Origin: Hoeflea sp. YIM 152468
GTDB taxonomy: Bacteria; Pseudomonadota; Alphaproteobacteria; Rhizobiales; Rhizobiaceae
DNA length: 64,000 bases
Direction: 5' to 3'
Assembly: GCF_029210485.1 (NCBI RefSeq)
Contig: NZ_JARGET010000003.1
Location: 62,001-126,000, forward strand
Positions 43,852 through 53,125 of the stretch are shown one piece after another (position 1 is the stretch's first letter; the number at the start of each line of letters is the position of its first letter). The translations under genes were made by a program, and so were the position numbers. Below the pieces are notes generated by a model. That model did no database searches. It saw only the letters and a list, made by a program, of their open reading frames with translations, and was not told where the DNA came from.

Positions 43852-45216
43852 ATGGCGATAGTGTGGGCCGAGAAGGCATTGTTGCAGGATGGCTGGGCAG
43901 AGAATGTCCGGATTACAATTGGCGCGGACGGCTTGATCGAGTCGGTCCAGGCCGGCGCGCCGGCGCAGGGATATAAAGCCGGTGTGCTGCTGCCTGCACC
44001 ATCCAATTGCCACAGCCATGCCTTCCAGCGCGCGATGGCCGGGCTGACCGAGAAGCGTGGTCCCGACCCGTCGGATTCATTCTGGACCTGGCGGCAGTTG
44101 ATGTTCCGGTTTCTCGACCGCCTGACACCCGACCATGTCGAGGCGATCGCCGCCTTCGTGCAGATGGAGATGCTCGAAGCCGGGTATTCCGCCAATGTCG
44201 AATTCCACTACCTGCACCACCAGCCGGGCGGACTGCCCTATGCCAATCTGGCAGAAATGGCGCAGCGGATTGCTGCGGCCAGCGCCACCACCGGCATGGG
44301 GCTGACGCTGTTGCCTGTGCACTACCAATACGGTGGCTCAGACAAGCGCGCGCTGGGGCCGGGACAGATCCGTTTCGGCAATACGCTCGACGCCTATGCC
44401 GAGCTGCACGCCAAATCAGCCGAAGCGCTGGCCAACCTGCCTGCAGACAGCCGCATCGGCGTGGCGCCCCACAGTCTCAGGGCCGTGGCGCCCGAGGATC
44501 TGGGCCACCATGCCCGTCTGGCCGGCAACACCCCGCTGCACATGCATCTGGCCGAGCAGATCGCCGAAGTCGAGGAGATCACAGCCGCCTATGGCAAACG
44601 CCCGGTGGAATTCGTGCTCGATACGATGGAACTGAGCGAGCTGCGCTGTTTCATCCATTGCACCCAGATGTTGCCGCATGAAACCGAAGCGCTGGCAAAA
44701 AGCGGGGCGGTTGCCGGACTTTGCCCGATTACGGAATCAAGCCTTGGTGACGGCATCTTCGATGCTGTGCGCTGGCTTGAGAACGGGGGCTCGATCGCGA
44801 TTGGCTCGGACTCCAACATCCGGATTTCATTGTCGGAAGAACTCAGGACGCTGGATTATTCACAGCGGTTGCGCGATCACTCCCGCGCCGCACTGGCCAC
44901 ACCGGACAAATCCACCGGACGCCGTCTGTTCGATGCCGTCAACGCGGGCGGCGCGACAACCTCTGCACGAAACAACGGCAGCCTTGCCGTCGGTAAACTT
45001 GCGGATATGCTGGCCCTGAAGGCCGACTCTGTCGATCTGATCGGCAGAAGCGGAGATACCATTCTGGATTGCTATGTGTTTGCCGGCGATGACCGCATGG
45101 TTGGGGACGTCTGGTCGGCAGGCCGCCACATGGTGCGAGATGGCAGTCATGTCAAACGCGAAGCCATCGTCTCGGCTTATGCCAAAGCGATGAAGGAGCT
45201 TGGAGAGGCGATTTGA
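43852..45216 (+). CDS. hutF: Formimidoylglutamate deiminase
   Basis: Converts N-formimino-glutamate to N-formyl-glutamate and ammonia. Amidohydrolase with SNCHSHAFQRAMAGL, HMHLAEQIAEVEE and GSDSNIRISLSEELR carrying the metal and catalytic residues. At 454 residues it has typical length. Its presence with hutG, and the absence of hutE/formiminoglutamase, defines the five-step hut pathway. It overlaps hutC by 4 bp. Confidence 0.95.
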   Translation: MAIVWAEKALLQDGWAENVRITIGADGLIESVQAGAPAQGYKAGVLLPAPSNCHSHAFQRAMAGLTEKRGPDPSDSFWTWRQLMFRFLDRLTPDHVEAIAAFVQMEMLEAGYSANVEFHYLHHQPGGLPYANLAEMAQRIAAASATTGMGLTLLPVHYQYGGSDKRALGPGQIRFGNTLDAYAELHAKSAEALANLPADSRIGVAPHSLRAVAPEDLGHHARLAGNTPLHMHLAEQIAEVEEITAAYGKRPVEFVLDTMELSELRCFIHCTQMLPHETEALAKSGAVAGLCPITESSLGDGIFDAVRWLENGGSIAIGSDSNIRISLSEELRTLDYSQRLRDHSRAALATPDKSTGRRLFDAVNAGGATTSARNNGSLAVGKLADMLALKADSVDLIGRSGDTILDCYVFAGDDRMVGDVWSAGRHMVRDGSHVKREAIVSAYAKAMKELGEAI

Positions 45217-45914
45217 GCGGGGAAGAATTCAAAACCTGGCAATCGGTGCAGGCGGAAGTCTTGCGCCGCATCAATTCCCGCCAATGGAAACCGGGAGACT
45301 TCATTCCCAACGAGGCCGAATTGTCGGTCGAATTCGGCTGCGCCCGGGCGACGGTCAACCGGGCGCTGCGCGCGCTTGCCGATACCGGCCTGCTCGACCG
45401 GCGCCGCAAGGCCGGCACCCGGGTGGCGCTCAACCCGGTGCGCAAGGCCACGCTCGACATTCCGGTGATCCGCTACGAGATCGAAGGCAAGGGCCAGACC
45501 TATCGTCATACGGTGCTGGAACACAATCGCGCGGTGCCGCCATCCGGAATAAGGGCGCGCATGCAGACCGAACCCGGTGTCAAACTGCTGCATCTGGTGA
45601 CGCTGCATCTGGCCGATGGCAAGCCCTATGTCTTCGGCGACAGATGGATCAATCCTGCCGTGGTGCCGGGCATCGAGGCGGCCGATCTGAGCGCAAAAAG
45701 CGCCAATGAATGGCTGGTGGCCAACATCCCGTTCGAAGGCGGTGATTTCTCGTTTTCCGCGATGACGGCGGGACACCGCGAAGCCGAAATCCTCGCCTGC
45801 AAGGAAGGCGAAGGCCTGTTCGTCATTGACCGCAGCACCTGGAACAAGGGGCTGGTGATCACCTCCGTGCGGTTGACCTTCGCACCGGGCTACCAGATGC
45901 ATACGAAGATCTGA
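45213..45914 (+). CDS. hutC: Histidine utilisation repressor HutC
   Basis: GntR-type repressor with an N-terminal winged helix (about 8-72; FGCARATVNRALRALADTGLL) and a UTRA effector domain that binds urocanate in studied homologs. The start is a TTG overlapping the hutF stop, with GGAGAGG upstream. Length is 233 residues. It should act at the palindrome 43817-43826. Confidence 0.92.
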   Translation: MSGEEFKTWQSVQAEVLRRINSRQWKPGDFIPNEAELSVEFGCARATVNRALRALADTGLLDRRRKAGTRVALNPVRKATLDIPVIRYEIEGKGQTYRHTVLEHNRAVPPSGIRARMQTEPGVKLLHLVTLHLADGKPYVFGDRWINPAVVPGIEAADLSAKSANEWLVANIPFEGGDFSFSAMTAGHREAEILACKEGEGLFVIDRSTWNKGLVITSVRLTFAPGYQMHTKI

Positions 45915-45933
45915 GATCGAGGCCGGAGCCTGC

Positions 45934-46716
45934 CTATTTGCCCTTCCAGACCGGATCGCGCTTTTCCGTGAAGGCTCTGGAACCTTCAAGATTGTCTTCC
46001 GAGCCATAAAGCGTATCGACGGTGCGCAACTGCCGTTTGGTCACCTTGTTCATGGTGTCCTGGAACTTCTCTCCCTCGGCCTCCCGCACCACTTCCTTGA
46101 TCGCGGCAAAAACAAGCGGCGGACCGGCGGCGAGCAATTCTGCCAGCTCCCACGCCTTGGCCATTAGTGCATCAGACTTGTGGATCTGGTTGACGAAGCC
46201 CCAACGATTGGCCTCCGTCGCATCGAGCCAGCGGCCGGTGAACAGCATTTCCATGGCGATGTGATAGGGAATGCGCTTGGGCAGTTTGATCGAGGCCGCA
46301 TCGGCGACAGTGCCCGAACGGATTTCCGGCAACGCGAACGTGGCGTGTTCGGCAGCCAGAATGATGTCGCAGGACAGCGCGATCTCGAGCCCACCGCCGC
46401 AGCAGATGCCGTTGACGGCACAGATCACCGGCTTGTTGAGATGGGGCAGTTCCTGCAGTCCGCCAAAGCCGCCGACACCGTAATCGCCATCAACCGCATC
46501 GCCATCGGCAGCCGCCTTCAGATCCCAGCCGGGACAGAAGAATTTTTCGCCGGCGCCGGTCAGGATGGCGACGCGAAGGTCCGGGTTATCACGAAAATCG
46601 CGAAACACCTCTCCCATGATCCGGCTGGTTTCCAGATCAACGGCGTTGGCCTTGGGCCGGTCAAGCGTGACTTCGAGCACGTGGCCGACGGTGCGTGTCC
46701 TGATTGGTCCGGTCAT
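45934..46716 (-). CDS. Enoyl-CoA hydratase family protein, CaiD-like (carnitinyl-CoA hydratase)
   Basis: Crotonase-fold enzyme expected to hydrate crotonobetainyl-CoA to carnitinyl-CoA. The oxyanion-hole regions FFCPGWDLKAAADGD and GICCGGGLEIALSCD are present, and the long insert GDAVDGDYGVGGFGGL resembles CaiD. Length is 260 residues. It overlaps the acyl-CoA ligase gene by 4 bp in an operon with an acyl-CoA dehydrogenase and carnitine dehydrogenase, giving gamma-butyrobetaine to carnitine. Substrate assignment is by context. Confidence 0.85.
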   Translation of the reverse strand: MTGPIRTRTVGHVLEVTLDRPKANAVDLETSRIMGEVFRDFRDNPDLRVAILTGAGEKFFCPGWDLKAAADGDAVDGDYGVGGFGGLQELPHLNKPVICAVNGICCGGGLEIALSCDIILAAEHATFALPEIRSGTVADAASIKLPKRIPYHIAMEMLFTGRWLDATEANRWGFVNQIHKSDALMAKAWELAELLAAGPPLVFAAIKEVVREAEGEKFQDTMNKVTKRQLRTVDTLYGSEDNLEGSRAFTEKRDPVWKGK

Positions 46717-48785
46717 GGAGAGATTCCTTTTTTCATGCAGGCATCATCGAGGCTGATCAGCGCATCGACGGCGATGGCATCCCCGACACGGGCGATCAGC
46801 GGATTGACTTCGAGTTCGATCAACTGGTCACAGTGAGCTGCAGCATAGTGGCAAATGGCCAGTACGGCGTCGACCAAGGCGTTCGGGTCGGCAGCCGGCT
46901 TGCCGCGATACCCGTCCAGCAACCGGTTGATCCTGAGACGCTTGAGCGCGGTTTCGATCTCGGTCCGGCTTGCGGGCAACACCAGACAGGTGGTGTCGGC
47001 CAACAGTTCGGTCAGCACGCCACCGGCACCCAGCGTCAACAGGAACGTTCCGGTCGGGTCCCGGGTGAGGCCGACAAGCACTTCGGCCAGTCCGCCCACC
47101 ACCATTTCCTCGACCAGAAACCCCGTTGCAACCGTCTCCATCCTGCGCGCGGCGTGGACCAGTGCCGGCACACCGGAAATATCGAGCGCAACCAGTCCGG
47201 CCTCACTTTTGTGGGCAACACCGGTTCCCTTCAGCGCAACCGGAAAGCTGAGGTCAGCGGCGGCTTCGGCAAGTGCGTCGACTGTCTGCGCCGACACGGC
47301 GCGGGGCGTTCGCAGGCCGAATGCGGACAATGCACGCTTCGATGCGGCTTCGCTCAGCAGTGTTGCAGTCCCGGCGGGATCGCCCGCCACCAGCAAGGCT
47401 TCAGGATCGTGCGCAGGGGTCTGGCCGGCAGAAATGGCCGCACCGATTGCGGCGATGCCTTCACTCATGCCCTGCAGAACGGCAACGCCTGCGTTCATGA
47501 ATTGCCGGGTGAAGGCCTCCGACATGTTCTCCGGCAGGCTGGCGAGCACGGCGACACGAGCTGAGGTGCGCGCCTTCGCGGCGATAATCGCGTCCACCGC
47601 GCAGTGATAGCCTGACGGGTCGCAGCGATCGGCGCGCGGCAAATCCAGAATGAAGACAGTGAGATCGAAGGTTTCCGCCATGACGGTCGAGAATACACGT
47701 GTCATGTGTGGCGTGTCGCCCCAGATGAAGGTGTGATAGTCGAGCGGGTTGGCGATGCTGACAAGAGGCCCAAGCTCGGTCTTCAACGCGGCGCGTTGCA
47801 CAGGCGCAAACTCGACGAACTCGAGACTGCTGCCATGGCTCAGGTCGGCCATCAGGCTGGCTTCGCCGCCGGAGCAACTGACCGAACAAACCGCGGCGCC
47901 GGGCAGCGGCCCCAAAGTATGCAGCAGCTTGAGGGTCTCGAGAAACACCGCGATGGAGTCGACTTCGATGATCCCGAGCCGCTTGAGCAGCGCCGACCCC
48001 GCCGCCGCACTTCCCGCCAGGGAGGCAGTATGGGTCATGGTCGCCACACGCGCCTTGTCCGAACGCCCGATCTTGATGGCGACCACCGGCTTGTTCTTGG
48101 CCCTCGCCCTGGCGGCGAAGGTTTCCAGTTCGCGGATGTCGCCAAAGCCTTCCAGATAGAGACCGATTGCGCTCACCCGGTCATCATCGAGCAAAGCCGA
48201 TGCGATACCACTGGCGCCAATCTGGGCCTGGTTGCCGGCGGCAACCACATAGGCAATCGGCAGGCCGCGGGCCTGCATGGTCATGTTGATGGCGATGTTG
48301 GAGGATTGGGCGACGATGGCGACGCCACTGTCGACCGGCAGCCCGCCATGCTGATCCGGCCACAGGGTCATGTTGTCGAGATAGTTGATCAGGCCGTAAC
48401 AGTTGGGCCCGAGGATCGGCATGCCGCCGGCAGCCCGCACAAGCCGCGCCTGCAGGTCCGCGCCGCCGGCTGTTTCGCTCTCGCTTTCAAGAAAGCCGGA
48501 GGCAAAACAGGTGGCGCCCCCCGCCCCCATGGCGCTGAGCTTTTCAACCACCGCGATTGTCGCATCCCGGTTGACACCGATGAAGCTCGCATCAGGCACG
48601 CCGGGCAGATCATCAATGGAGGCAATGCAGGGCAGGCCGAGAATGTCGGCACGCTTGGGATGGACCGGCCAGATGTCGCCATCAAAGCCGGATTTCTGCA
48701 ACTGCGCCACCACATTGGCAGCCCAGCCACCGCCAAACAGCGCGATAGATCTGGGTCTGAGGAGACGGGAGAGATCAGGCTTCAT
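46713..48785 (-). CDS. NDP-forming acyl-CoA synthetase (acetate--CoA ligase family), probable betaine-CoA ligase
   Basis: A 690-residue single-chain ADP-forming acyl-CoA synthetase. The N-terminal CoA-binding domain begins LLRPRSIALFGGG. The succinyl-CoA ligase-like core includes GPNCYGLINY and VCSVSCSGGEASLMAD. The C-terminal ATP-grasp part has VALKGTGVAHKSEAGLVALDI and LEVNPLIARVG. In this operon it takes the place of the AMP-forming CaiC and so likely activates gamma-butyrobetaine or carnitine to its CoA ester. The substrate is inferred. Confidence 0.82.
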   Translation of the reverse strand: MKPDLSRLLRPRSIALFGGGWAANVVAQLQKSGFDGDIWPVHPKRADILGLPCIASIDDLPGVPDASFIGVNRDATIAVVEKLSAMGAGGATCFASGFLESESETAGGADLQARLVRAAGGMPILGPNCYGLINYLDNMTLWPDQHGGLPVDSGVAIVAQSSNIAINMTMQARGLPIAYVVAAGNQAQIGASGIASALLDDDRVSAIGLYLEGFGDIRELETFAARARAKNKPVVAIKIGRSDKARVATMTHTASLAGSAAAGSALLKRLGIIEVDSIAVFLETLKLLHTLGPLPGAAVCSVSCSGGEASLMADLSHGSSLEFVEFAPVQRAALKTELGPLVSIANPLDYHTFIWGDTPHMTRVFSTVMAETFDLTVFILDLPRADRCDPSGYHCAVDAIIAAKARTSARVAVLASLPENMSEAFTRQFMNAGVAVLQGMSEGIAAIGAAISAGQTPAHDPEALLVAGDPAGTATLLSEAASKRALSAFGLRTPRAVSAQTVDALAEAAADLSFPVALKGTGVAHKSEAGLVALDISGVPALVHAARRMETVATGFLVEEMVVGGLAEVLVGLTRDPTGTFLLTLGAGGVLTELLADTTCLVLPASRTEIETALKRLRINRLLDGYRGKPAADPNALVDAVLAICHYAAAHCDQLIELEVNPLIARVGDAIAVDALISLDDACMKKGISP

Positions 48786-48791
48786 GGCTGG

Positions 48792-49955
48792 TCACGCGCC
48801 AAACGGCCGCAAGAGCGCGCGCGAGATGATGTGACGCTGGATTTCCGACGTGCCTTCCCAGATGCGCTCGATGCGGGCGTCACGCCAGATGCGCTCCAGC
48901 GGCAGCTCGTCCATCAGGCCCATGCCGCCGTGGATCTGGATCGCCTCGTCGGCGACCATGGCCAGCATTTCGGTGGCCTTGAGCTTGGCCATCGCCATGT
49001 CGGCATCTGACGCGGTGCCCTGATCAAATTTCCAGCCGGCCTCAAGGATCATCAGCTCGGCCGCCTTCATCTCCATCGCCATGTCGGCCAACTTGAAGGA
49101 GACGCCCTGAAACTTGCCGATCGGCTGACCGAACTGCTCCCGCGTCGCCGCCCATTCGACCGAGTGCTGGAAAGCACGGTCGGCGCGCCCCAGACAGGTG
49201 GCGCCGACCTGCAGCCTTGTGGCGCCAAGCCAGGCGTTGGCGACCTCAAAACCCTTGTGGACTTCGCCCAACACATTTTCGGTCGGAATGCGGCAATTGT
49301 CGAATTCGAGAATGGCGTTGGTGTAACCGCGATGGGAAACATTGCGGTAGCCGTCGCGGACCTGGTAGCCGGGCGTGCCCTTGTCGACGAAGAAGGCGGT
49401 TATCAGTTTTTTCGGACCGCGCGGCGTGTCCTCCTCGCCCGTGGCCATGAAGCAGATCGAAAAGTCGGCGATGTCGGCATGGGAGATGAAATGCTTGGTG
49501 CCATTGAGCACCCAGTCGGATCCGTCCTGTTTGGCGCTGGCCTTCATGCCGCGCAGATCCGATCCCGCACCCGGTTCGGTCATGGCCAGGCAGTCCCATT
49601 TTTTGCCCGCAACGCAAGGATCGAGATAACGGGCGCGCTGGTCAGGTGTTCCGGCGCAGAGAATGTTGGAGGGGCGTGCCACACAGGTCCAGTGCAGCGC
49701 ATAATTGGCGCGGCCAAGCTCCTTCTCATAGAGCAGCCAGGTCGGTGTATCGAGACCGGCGCCGCCATACTCTTCGGGGATATTGGCGGCGTAAAGGCCT
49801 GCTGCGATGGCCTTCTGCTGGATCTCGCGCACCAGTTCCATGTCGAGATGACCTGTGCGTTCAACCTGGGCTTCGTGTGGATAAAGTTCATTTTCGACGA
49901 ATGCCCGCGTCGTCTGGACGATCATCTCCTGTTCCTGGGTCGGTCCGAAATCCAT
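48792..49955 (-). CDS. Acyl-CoA dehydrogenase, probable gamma-butyrobetainyl-CoA dehydrogenase (CaiA-like)
   Basis: FAD enzyme of 387 residues. The acyl-CoA dehydrogenase signatures CLAMTEPGAGSDLRGMKASA and QIHGGMGLMDELPLERIWRDARIERIWEGTSEIQ are intact, the latter with the catalytic glutamate. In context it would oxidise gamma-butyrobetainyl-CoA to crotonobetainyl-CoA for the CaiD-like hydratase. It is the third enzyme of the upper part of the pathway, 6 bp from the ligase gene. Confidence 0.86.
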   Translation of the reverse strand: MDFGPTQEQEMIVQTTRAFVENELYPHEAQVERTGHLDMELVREIQQKAIAAGLYAANIPEEYGGAGLDTPTWLLYEKELGRANYALHWTCVARPSNILCAGTPDQRARYLDPCVAGKKWDCLAMTEPGAGSDLRGMKASAKQDGSDWVLNGTKHFISHADIADFSICFMATGEEDTPRGPKKLITAFFVDKGTPGYQVRDGYRNVSHRGYTNAILEFDNCRIPTENVLGEVHKGFEVANAWLGATRLQVGATCLGRADRAFQHSVEWAATREQFGQPIGKFQGVSFKLADMAMEMKAAELMILEAGWKFDQGTASDADMAMAKLKATEMLAMVADEAIQIHGGMGLMDELPLERIWRDARIERIWEGTSEIQRHIISRALLRPFGA

Positions 49956-50059
49956 AATCCTGCACCTTTGGGCCGGGGGTCAGTCTGGTTGTCCAAGGCG
50001 ATCTTCCGGCCGAAAGACCCAGCCGTGCAATTGGTGACAAGCGCCGGCTTGCCCGCTGC

Positions 50060-51493
50060 CTAGCCTCGCATGCTCGCCGGTTTGGGCAGTTTCGACTGGG
50101 CCTCGCCCAGCGCATCAATTCTCGCGAGAACCGCGCCTTCCGGCTCGCAGGAACGGCGGGTTTGAAGCGAGACGTGGAGAAGAAGCTGGTTGCACGTCGC
50201 CAGCAGTTCGTTATCGGCGGTGCGGATCATCTCGTGATAGAGTCGGAGCTTCTTGCCACGCGCCTCGAGCACCTGCGTGCGCACGTGGATCACATCGCCC
50301 AGACGGGTTTCGTTGAGATAGCCGATTTCATTGGAGACGGTGAAATAGGAAAGTCCGCCAGCGATATAGGCCTGGTCGGCGCCCACCATCGCCATGACGA
50401 TGTCACCGGCGTCAGAGAACACCTGGCCGTAGCGGCTTTCGTTCATGTGGCCGTTGTAATCCATCCAGTCGACCGGGATGACCCGCTCAAGCGTTGTCAG
50501 CGGCTGGTCGATACTGGTCGGCAGCGGCGGCTTGCTGCGCGCGTCCTGGGCATTGAGCAACTCGCCTGCCCCCCAGTTGCGCGGCTTCAATGCCCGCATG
50601 ATCGACACCAGATTGTCATCGCGGATGCGCTCGAGTTGCCGGATCGAATACATGCCCGACTGCGCGTCCGACTGATCGGCAATCATATTGGTCAGTTCAT
50701 CGGTCAGTTCGGGCACATCCATCAGCTTGGTCCAGGGCCAGGACAGGCAAGGTCCGAACTGGGCTATGAAATGACGCATGCCCGCCTCGCCGCCGGCAAT
50801 CCTGTAGGTCTCGAACAGGCCCATCTGGGCCCAGCGCATGCCGAAGCCATAGCGGATGACGTCATCGATCTCCTGGGTGGTGGCGATGCCGTCCTTGACC
50901 AGCCACAGCGCCTCGCGCCAGACCGCCTCGAGAAACCGGTCGGCAATGTGCGCGTCGATCTCCTTGCGCACGATCAGCGGCTTTATGCCGATGTTGTCGA
51001 GCACGTCTCGCGCGCGCAGCAGAGTTGCCTCGACCCCGACCAGTTCAATCACCGGAAGCAAATAGACCGGGTTGAACGGATGGGCGACGAAGATCTGCTC
51101 CGGCCTGGCCGCGCCCTGTTGCAGTTCAGACGGCTTGAATCCTGAGGTGGACGAGCCGATCAGCGCATCTTCACGGCAATGAAGCTGGATTTCGGCAAGA
51201 ATCGTGTGCTTGATGTCGAGGCGCTCAGGCGCACTTTCCTGAATCCAGTCCGCGTCGGCCACCGCATCGGCGAGCGAGGTGGCAAAGCTGAGCTTGCCCT
51301 CCTCCGGCACACTGACATCTGACAAGGCGGGCAATGACCGCCTGGCATTGGCAAGCACTTCACCAACCTTGCGTTCGGCTTCCGGATCAGGATCGGACAC
51401 ACTCACGTCCCAGCCGTTCAGCAGGAAGCGAGCGGCCCAGCCGCCGCCAATGACTCCGCCGCCAATGATGGCTGCTTTCAGAGTTTTGCTCAT
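50060..51493 (-). CDS. L-carnitine dehydrogenase fused to a hotdog thioesterase
   Basis: The N-terminal part (1-320) is a 3-hydroxyacyl-CoA dehydrogenase-type carnitine 3-dehydrogenase with NAD motif GGGVIGGGWA (11-20), HPFNP (138-142) and STSGFKPSEL. The C-terminal part (about 333-460) is a hotdog domain with MDYNGHMNESRYG, matching betainyl-CoA thioesterase. The fusion would release carnitine from carnitinyl-CoA and oxidise it to 3-dehydrocarnitine. In pseudomonads these are separate genes (cdhA and cdhB). It overlaps the HD-domain gene by 4 bp. Confidence 0.92.
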   Translation of the reverse strand: MSKTLKAAIIGGGVIGGGWAARFLLNGWDVSVSDPDPEAERKVGEVLANARRSLPALSDVSVPEEGKLSFATSLADAVADADWIQESAPERLDIKHTILAEIQLHCREDALIGSSTSGFKPSELQQGAARPEQIFVAHPFNPVYLLPVIELVGVEATLLRARDVLDNIGIKPLIVRKEIDAHIADRFLEAVWREALWLVKDGIATTQEIDDVIRYGFGMRWAQMGLFETYRIAGGEAGMRHFIAQFGPCLSWPWTKLMDVPELTDELTNMIADQSDAQSGMYSIRQLERIRDDNLVSIMRALKPRNWGAGELLNAQDARSKPPLPTSIDQPLTTLERVIPVDWMDYNGHMNESRYGQVFSDAGDIVMAMVGADQAYIAGGLSYFTVSNEIGYLNETRLGDVIHVRTQVLEARGKKLRLYHEMIRTADNELLATCNQLLLHVSLQTRRSCEPEGAVLARIDALGEAQSKLPKPASMRG

Positions 51494-52110
51494 ATGTTTC
51501 GCTCGTTGGCAATGGTTGCATCTGTCAGCTCCACCCGTTCGCCTGTCCGGATCACGGCCGGGTCATAGGCCTTGCGGGCAAAGACCCGTTCGACCTGAGC
51601 GCGGAAGAACTCGATGCCTTCATGCGGATAATCGGGGTCAAAGCTGCTCTGGTCCCAGCGCTCGCAGAAGGTGGCGCAGTCCTCAAAGTATGCATGCCCC
51701 TTGTAGACATCGCGGGCATGCGGGTTACCGCCGACATGGTGGGCATAATAGAGCTTCTGGAAGTCGCCGTGCTTTTCCACCACCCAGGCGCATTGCTCGC
51801 GCACAAACGGCCGCAGGATGGCAGCGGCGTATTCATCGTGATTGTAGGGCGCATAGATATCGCCGATATCATGCAGAAGTGCCGAGACCACCCAGTCGTC
51901 ATCGGCACCATCGCGCCAGGCGCGGGTGGCGGCTTGCAGCGAATGACCGAGGCGCGTGACCTGATAACCCGACAGGCTATTGTCGAGATCCACCATCGCC
52001 GCGAGGAGCCGCTCGGCTGTCTTGGCGGCATAGTCGGTTTCGTGCTCGGTGAGGAACGCATAATCCTCCCGGTCGCCATCCTTCATCGCGGTGAACTTGA
52101 CCTTCTCCAT
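51490..52110 (-). CDS. HD-domain protein of the carnitine operon (possible diiron oxygenase or phosphohydrolase)
   Basis: A 206-residue protein with an HD-type metal site: His56, His80-Asp81 (LLHDIGD), His91, His114 and His124/125. The 24-residue gap between the first two histidines equals that in PhnZ-type HD oxygenases, whose relative TmpB acts on a trimethylammonium phosphonate. The PhnZ glutamate next to the site is not obvious here. It lies between the beta-keto acid cleavage gene and carnitine dehydrogenase, overlapping the latter by 4 bp, so it belongs to the pathway. No known carnitine step needs it. Confidence 0.75.
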   Translation of the reverse strand: MEKVKFTAMKDGDREDYAFLTEHETDYAAKTAERLLAAMVDLDNSLSGYQVTRLGHSLQAATRAWRDGADDDWVVSALLHDIGDIYAPYNHDEYAAAILRPFVREQCAWVVEKHGDFQKLYYAHHVGGNPHARDVYKGHAYFEDCATFCERWDQSSFDPDYPHEGIEFFRAQVERVFARKAYDPAVIRTGERVELTDATIANERNI

Positions 52111-52131
52111 GACCTTCTCCCTGCCCTATGT

Positions 52132-53049
52132 TCAGTTTGCTTCAGGCGCGCGCTTGGTCAGGTTGAGCCGTTCGCGCACTTGCCGCGGACCGATGACCCG
52201 CGCCCCCATGTTCTCGACGATTGTCACCGCGCGCTCAACCAGTTGGGCGTTGGTGGCAAGTTGGCCCTTGCCGAGCCAGAGATTGTCCTCCAGCCCGACG
52301 CGGACATTGCCGCCGGCCAGCACGGAGGCTGCGACATAGGCCATCTGGTTGCGCCCAAGCGCAAACGCCGACCAGTTCCAGCCGTCAGGCACATTGTTGA
52401 CCATCGCCATGAATGTGTTGAGATCATCCGGCGCGCCCCAGGGAACCCCCATGCACAGTTGCACCAGCGCGTCGGCCGCAAGCACGCCTTCCTTGACCAG
52501 CTCCTTGGCGAACCAGAGATGGCCGGTGTCAAAAGCCTCGATTTCCGGCTTGACGCCAAGCTCGGTCATCATGCCGCCCATGGCGCGCAGCATGCCCGGT
52601 GTGTTGGTCATGACGTAATCGGCTTCGGCAAAATTCATGGTGCCGCAATCAAGCGTGCACAGTTCGGGCAGACAGTCGCGGATATGGGCGATGCGCTCGC
52701 TGGCGCCGGCCATGTCGGTGCCAACCGGATTGAGCGGAAGCGGAGTCTCGGTGTCGCCGAACGTCATGTCGCCGCCCATGCCGGCGGTCAGGTTGAGGAC
52801 CACATCAACGTCGGCATCGCGAATGCGCTCGGTCACTTCACGGTACAGCGCAATATCGCGGCGGGGCGCGCCGGTCTCGGGATCGCGGACGTGGCAATGG
52901 ACGATTGCGGCGCCGGCCCTTGCTGCGTCTATCGCGGAGTCGGCAATCTGTTTGGGCGAACGCGGAACATGCGGGCTGCGGTCCTGGGTGGCGCCGGATC
53001 CGGTGACGGCGCAGGTGATGAATACCTCACGATTCATGGTCAATGGCAT
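52132..53049 (-). CDS. Beta-keto acid cleavage enzyme (BKACE, DUF849) acting on 3-dehydrocarnitine
   Basis: Condenses 3-dehydrocarnitine with acetyl-CoA to give glycine betaine and acetoacetyl-CoA in the known pathway. A TIM-barrel protein of 305 residues with the Zn motif VHCHVRDPETG, LNLTAGMGG, EIEAFDTGHL and VRVGLEDNLWLGKGQLATN. The start at 53049 follows GGAGG. It is the first gene of the carnitine operon, divergent from the activator gene. Confidence 0.9.
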   Translation of the reverse strand: MPLTMNREVFITCAVTGSGATQDRSPHVPRSPKQIADSAIDAARAGAAIVHCHVRDPETGAPRRDIALYREVTERIRDADVDVVLNLTAGMGGDMTFGDTETPLPLNPVGTDMAGASERIAHIRDCLPELCTLDCGTMNFAEADYVMTNTPGMLRAMGGMMTELGVKPEIEAFDTGHLWFAKELVKEGVLAADALVQLCMGVPWGAPDDLNTFMAMVNNVPDGWNWSAFALGRNQMAYVAASVLAGGNVRVGLEDNLWLGKGQLATNAQLVERAVTIVENMGARVIGPRQVRERLNLTKRAPEAN

Positions 53050-53125
53050 GCGGCAATCCTCCATTTGGCAGCCCGGCAATGATGACCGGCTTGCAGGCGC
53101 ATGTATTCCATTTTACGAAGGAAAC

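Noticed and set aside
51622-53082. A 486-codon plus-strand frame across the HD and BKACE genes
   Set aside because: It runs opposite two well-supported genes and shows no family features.
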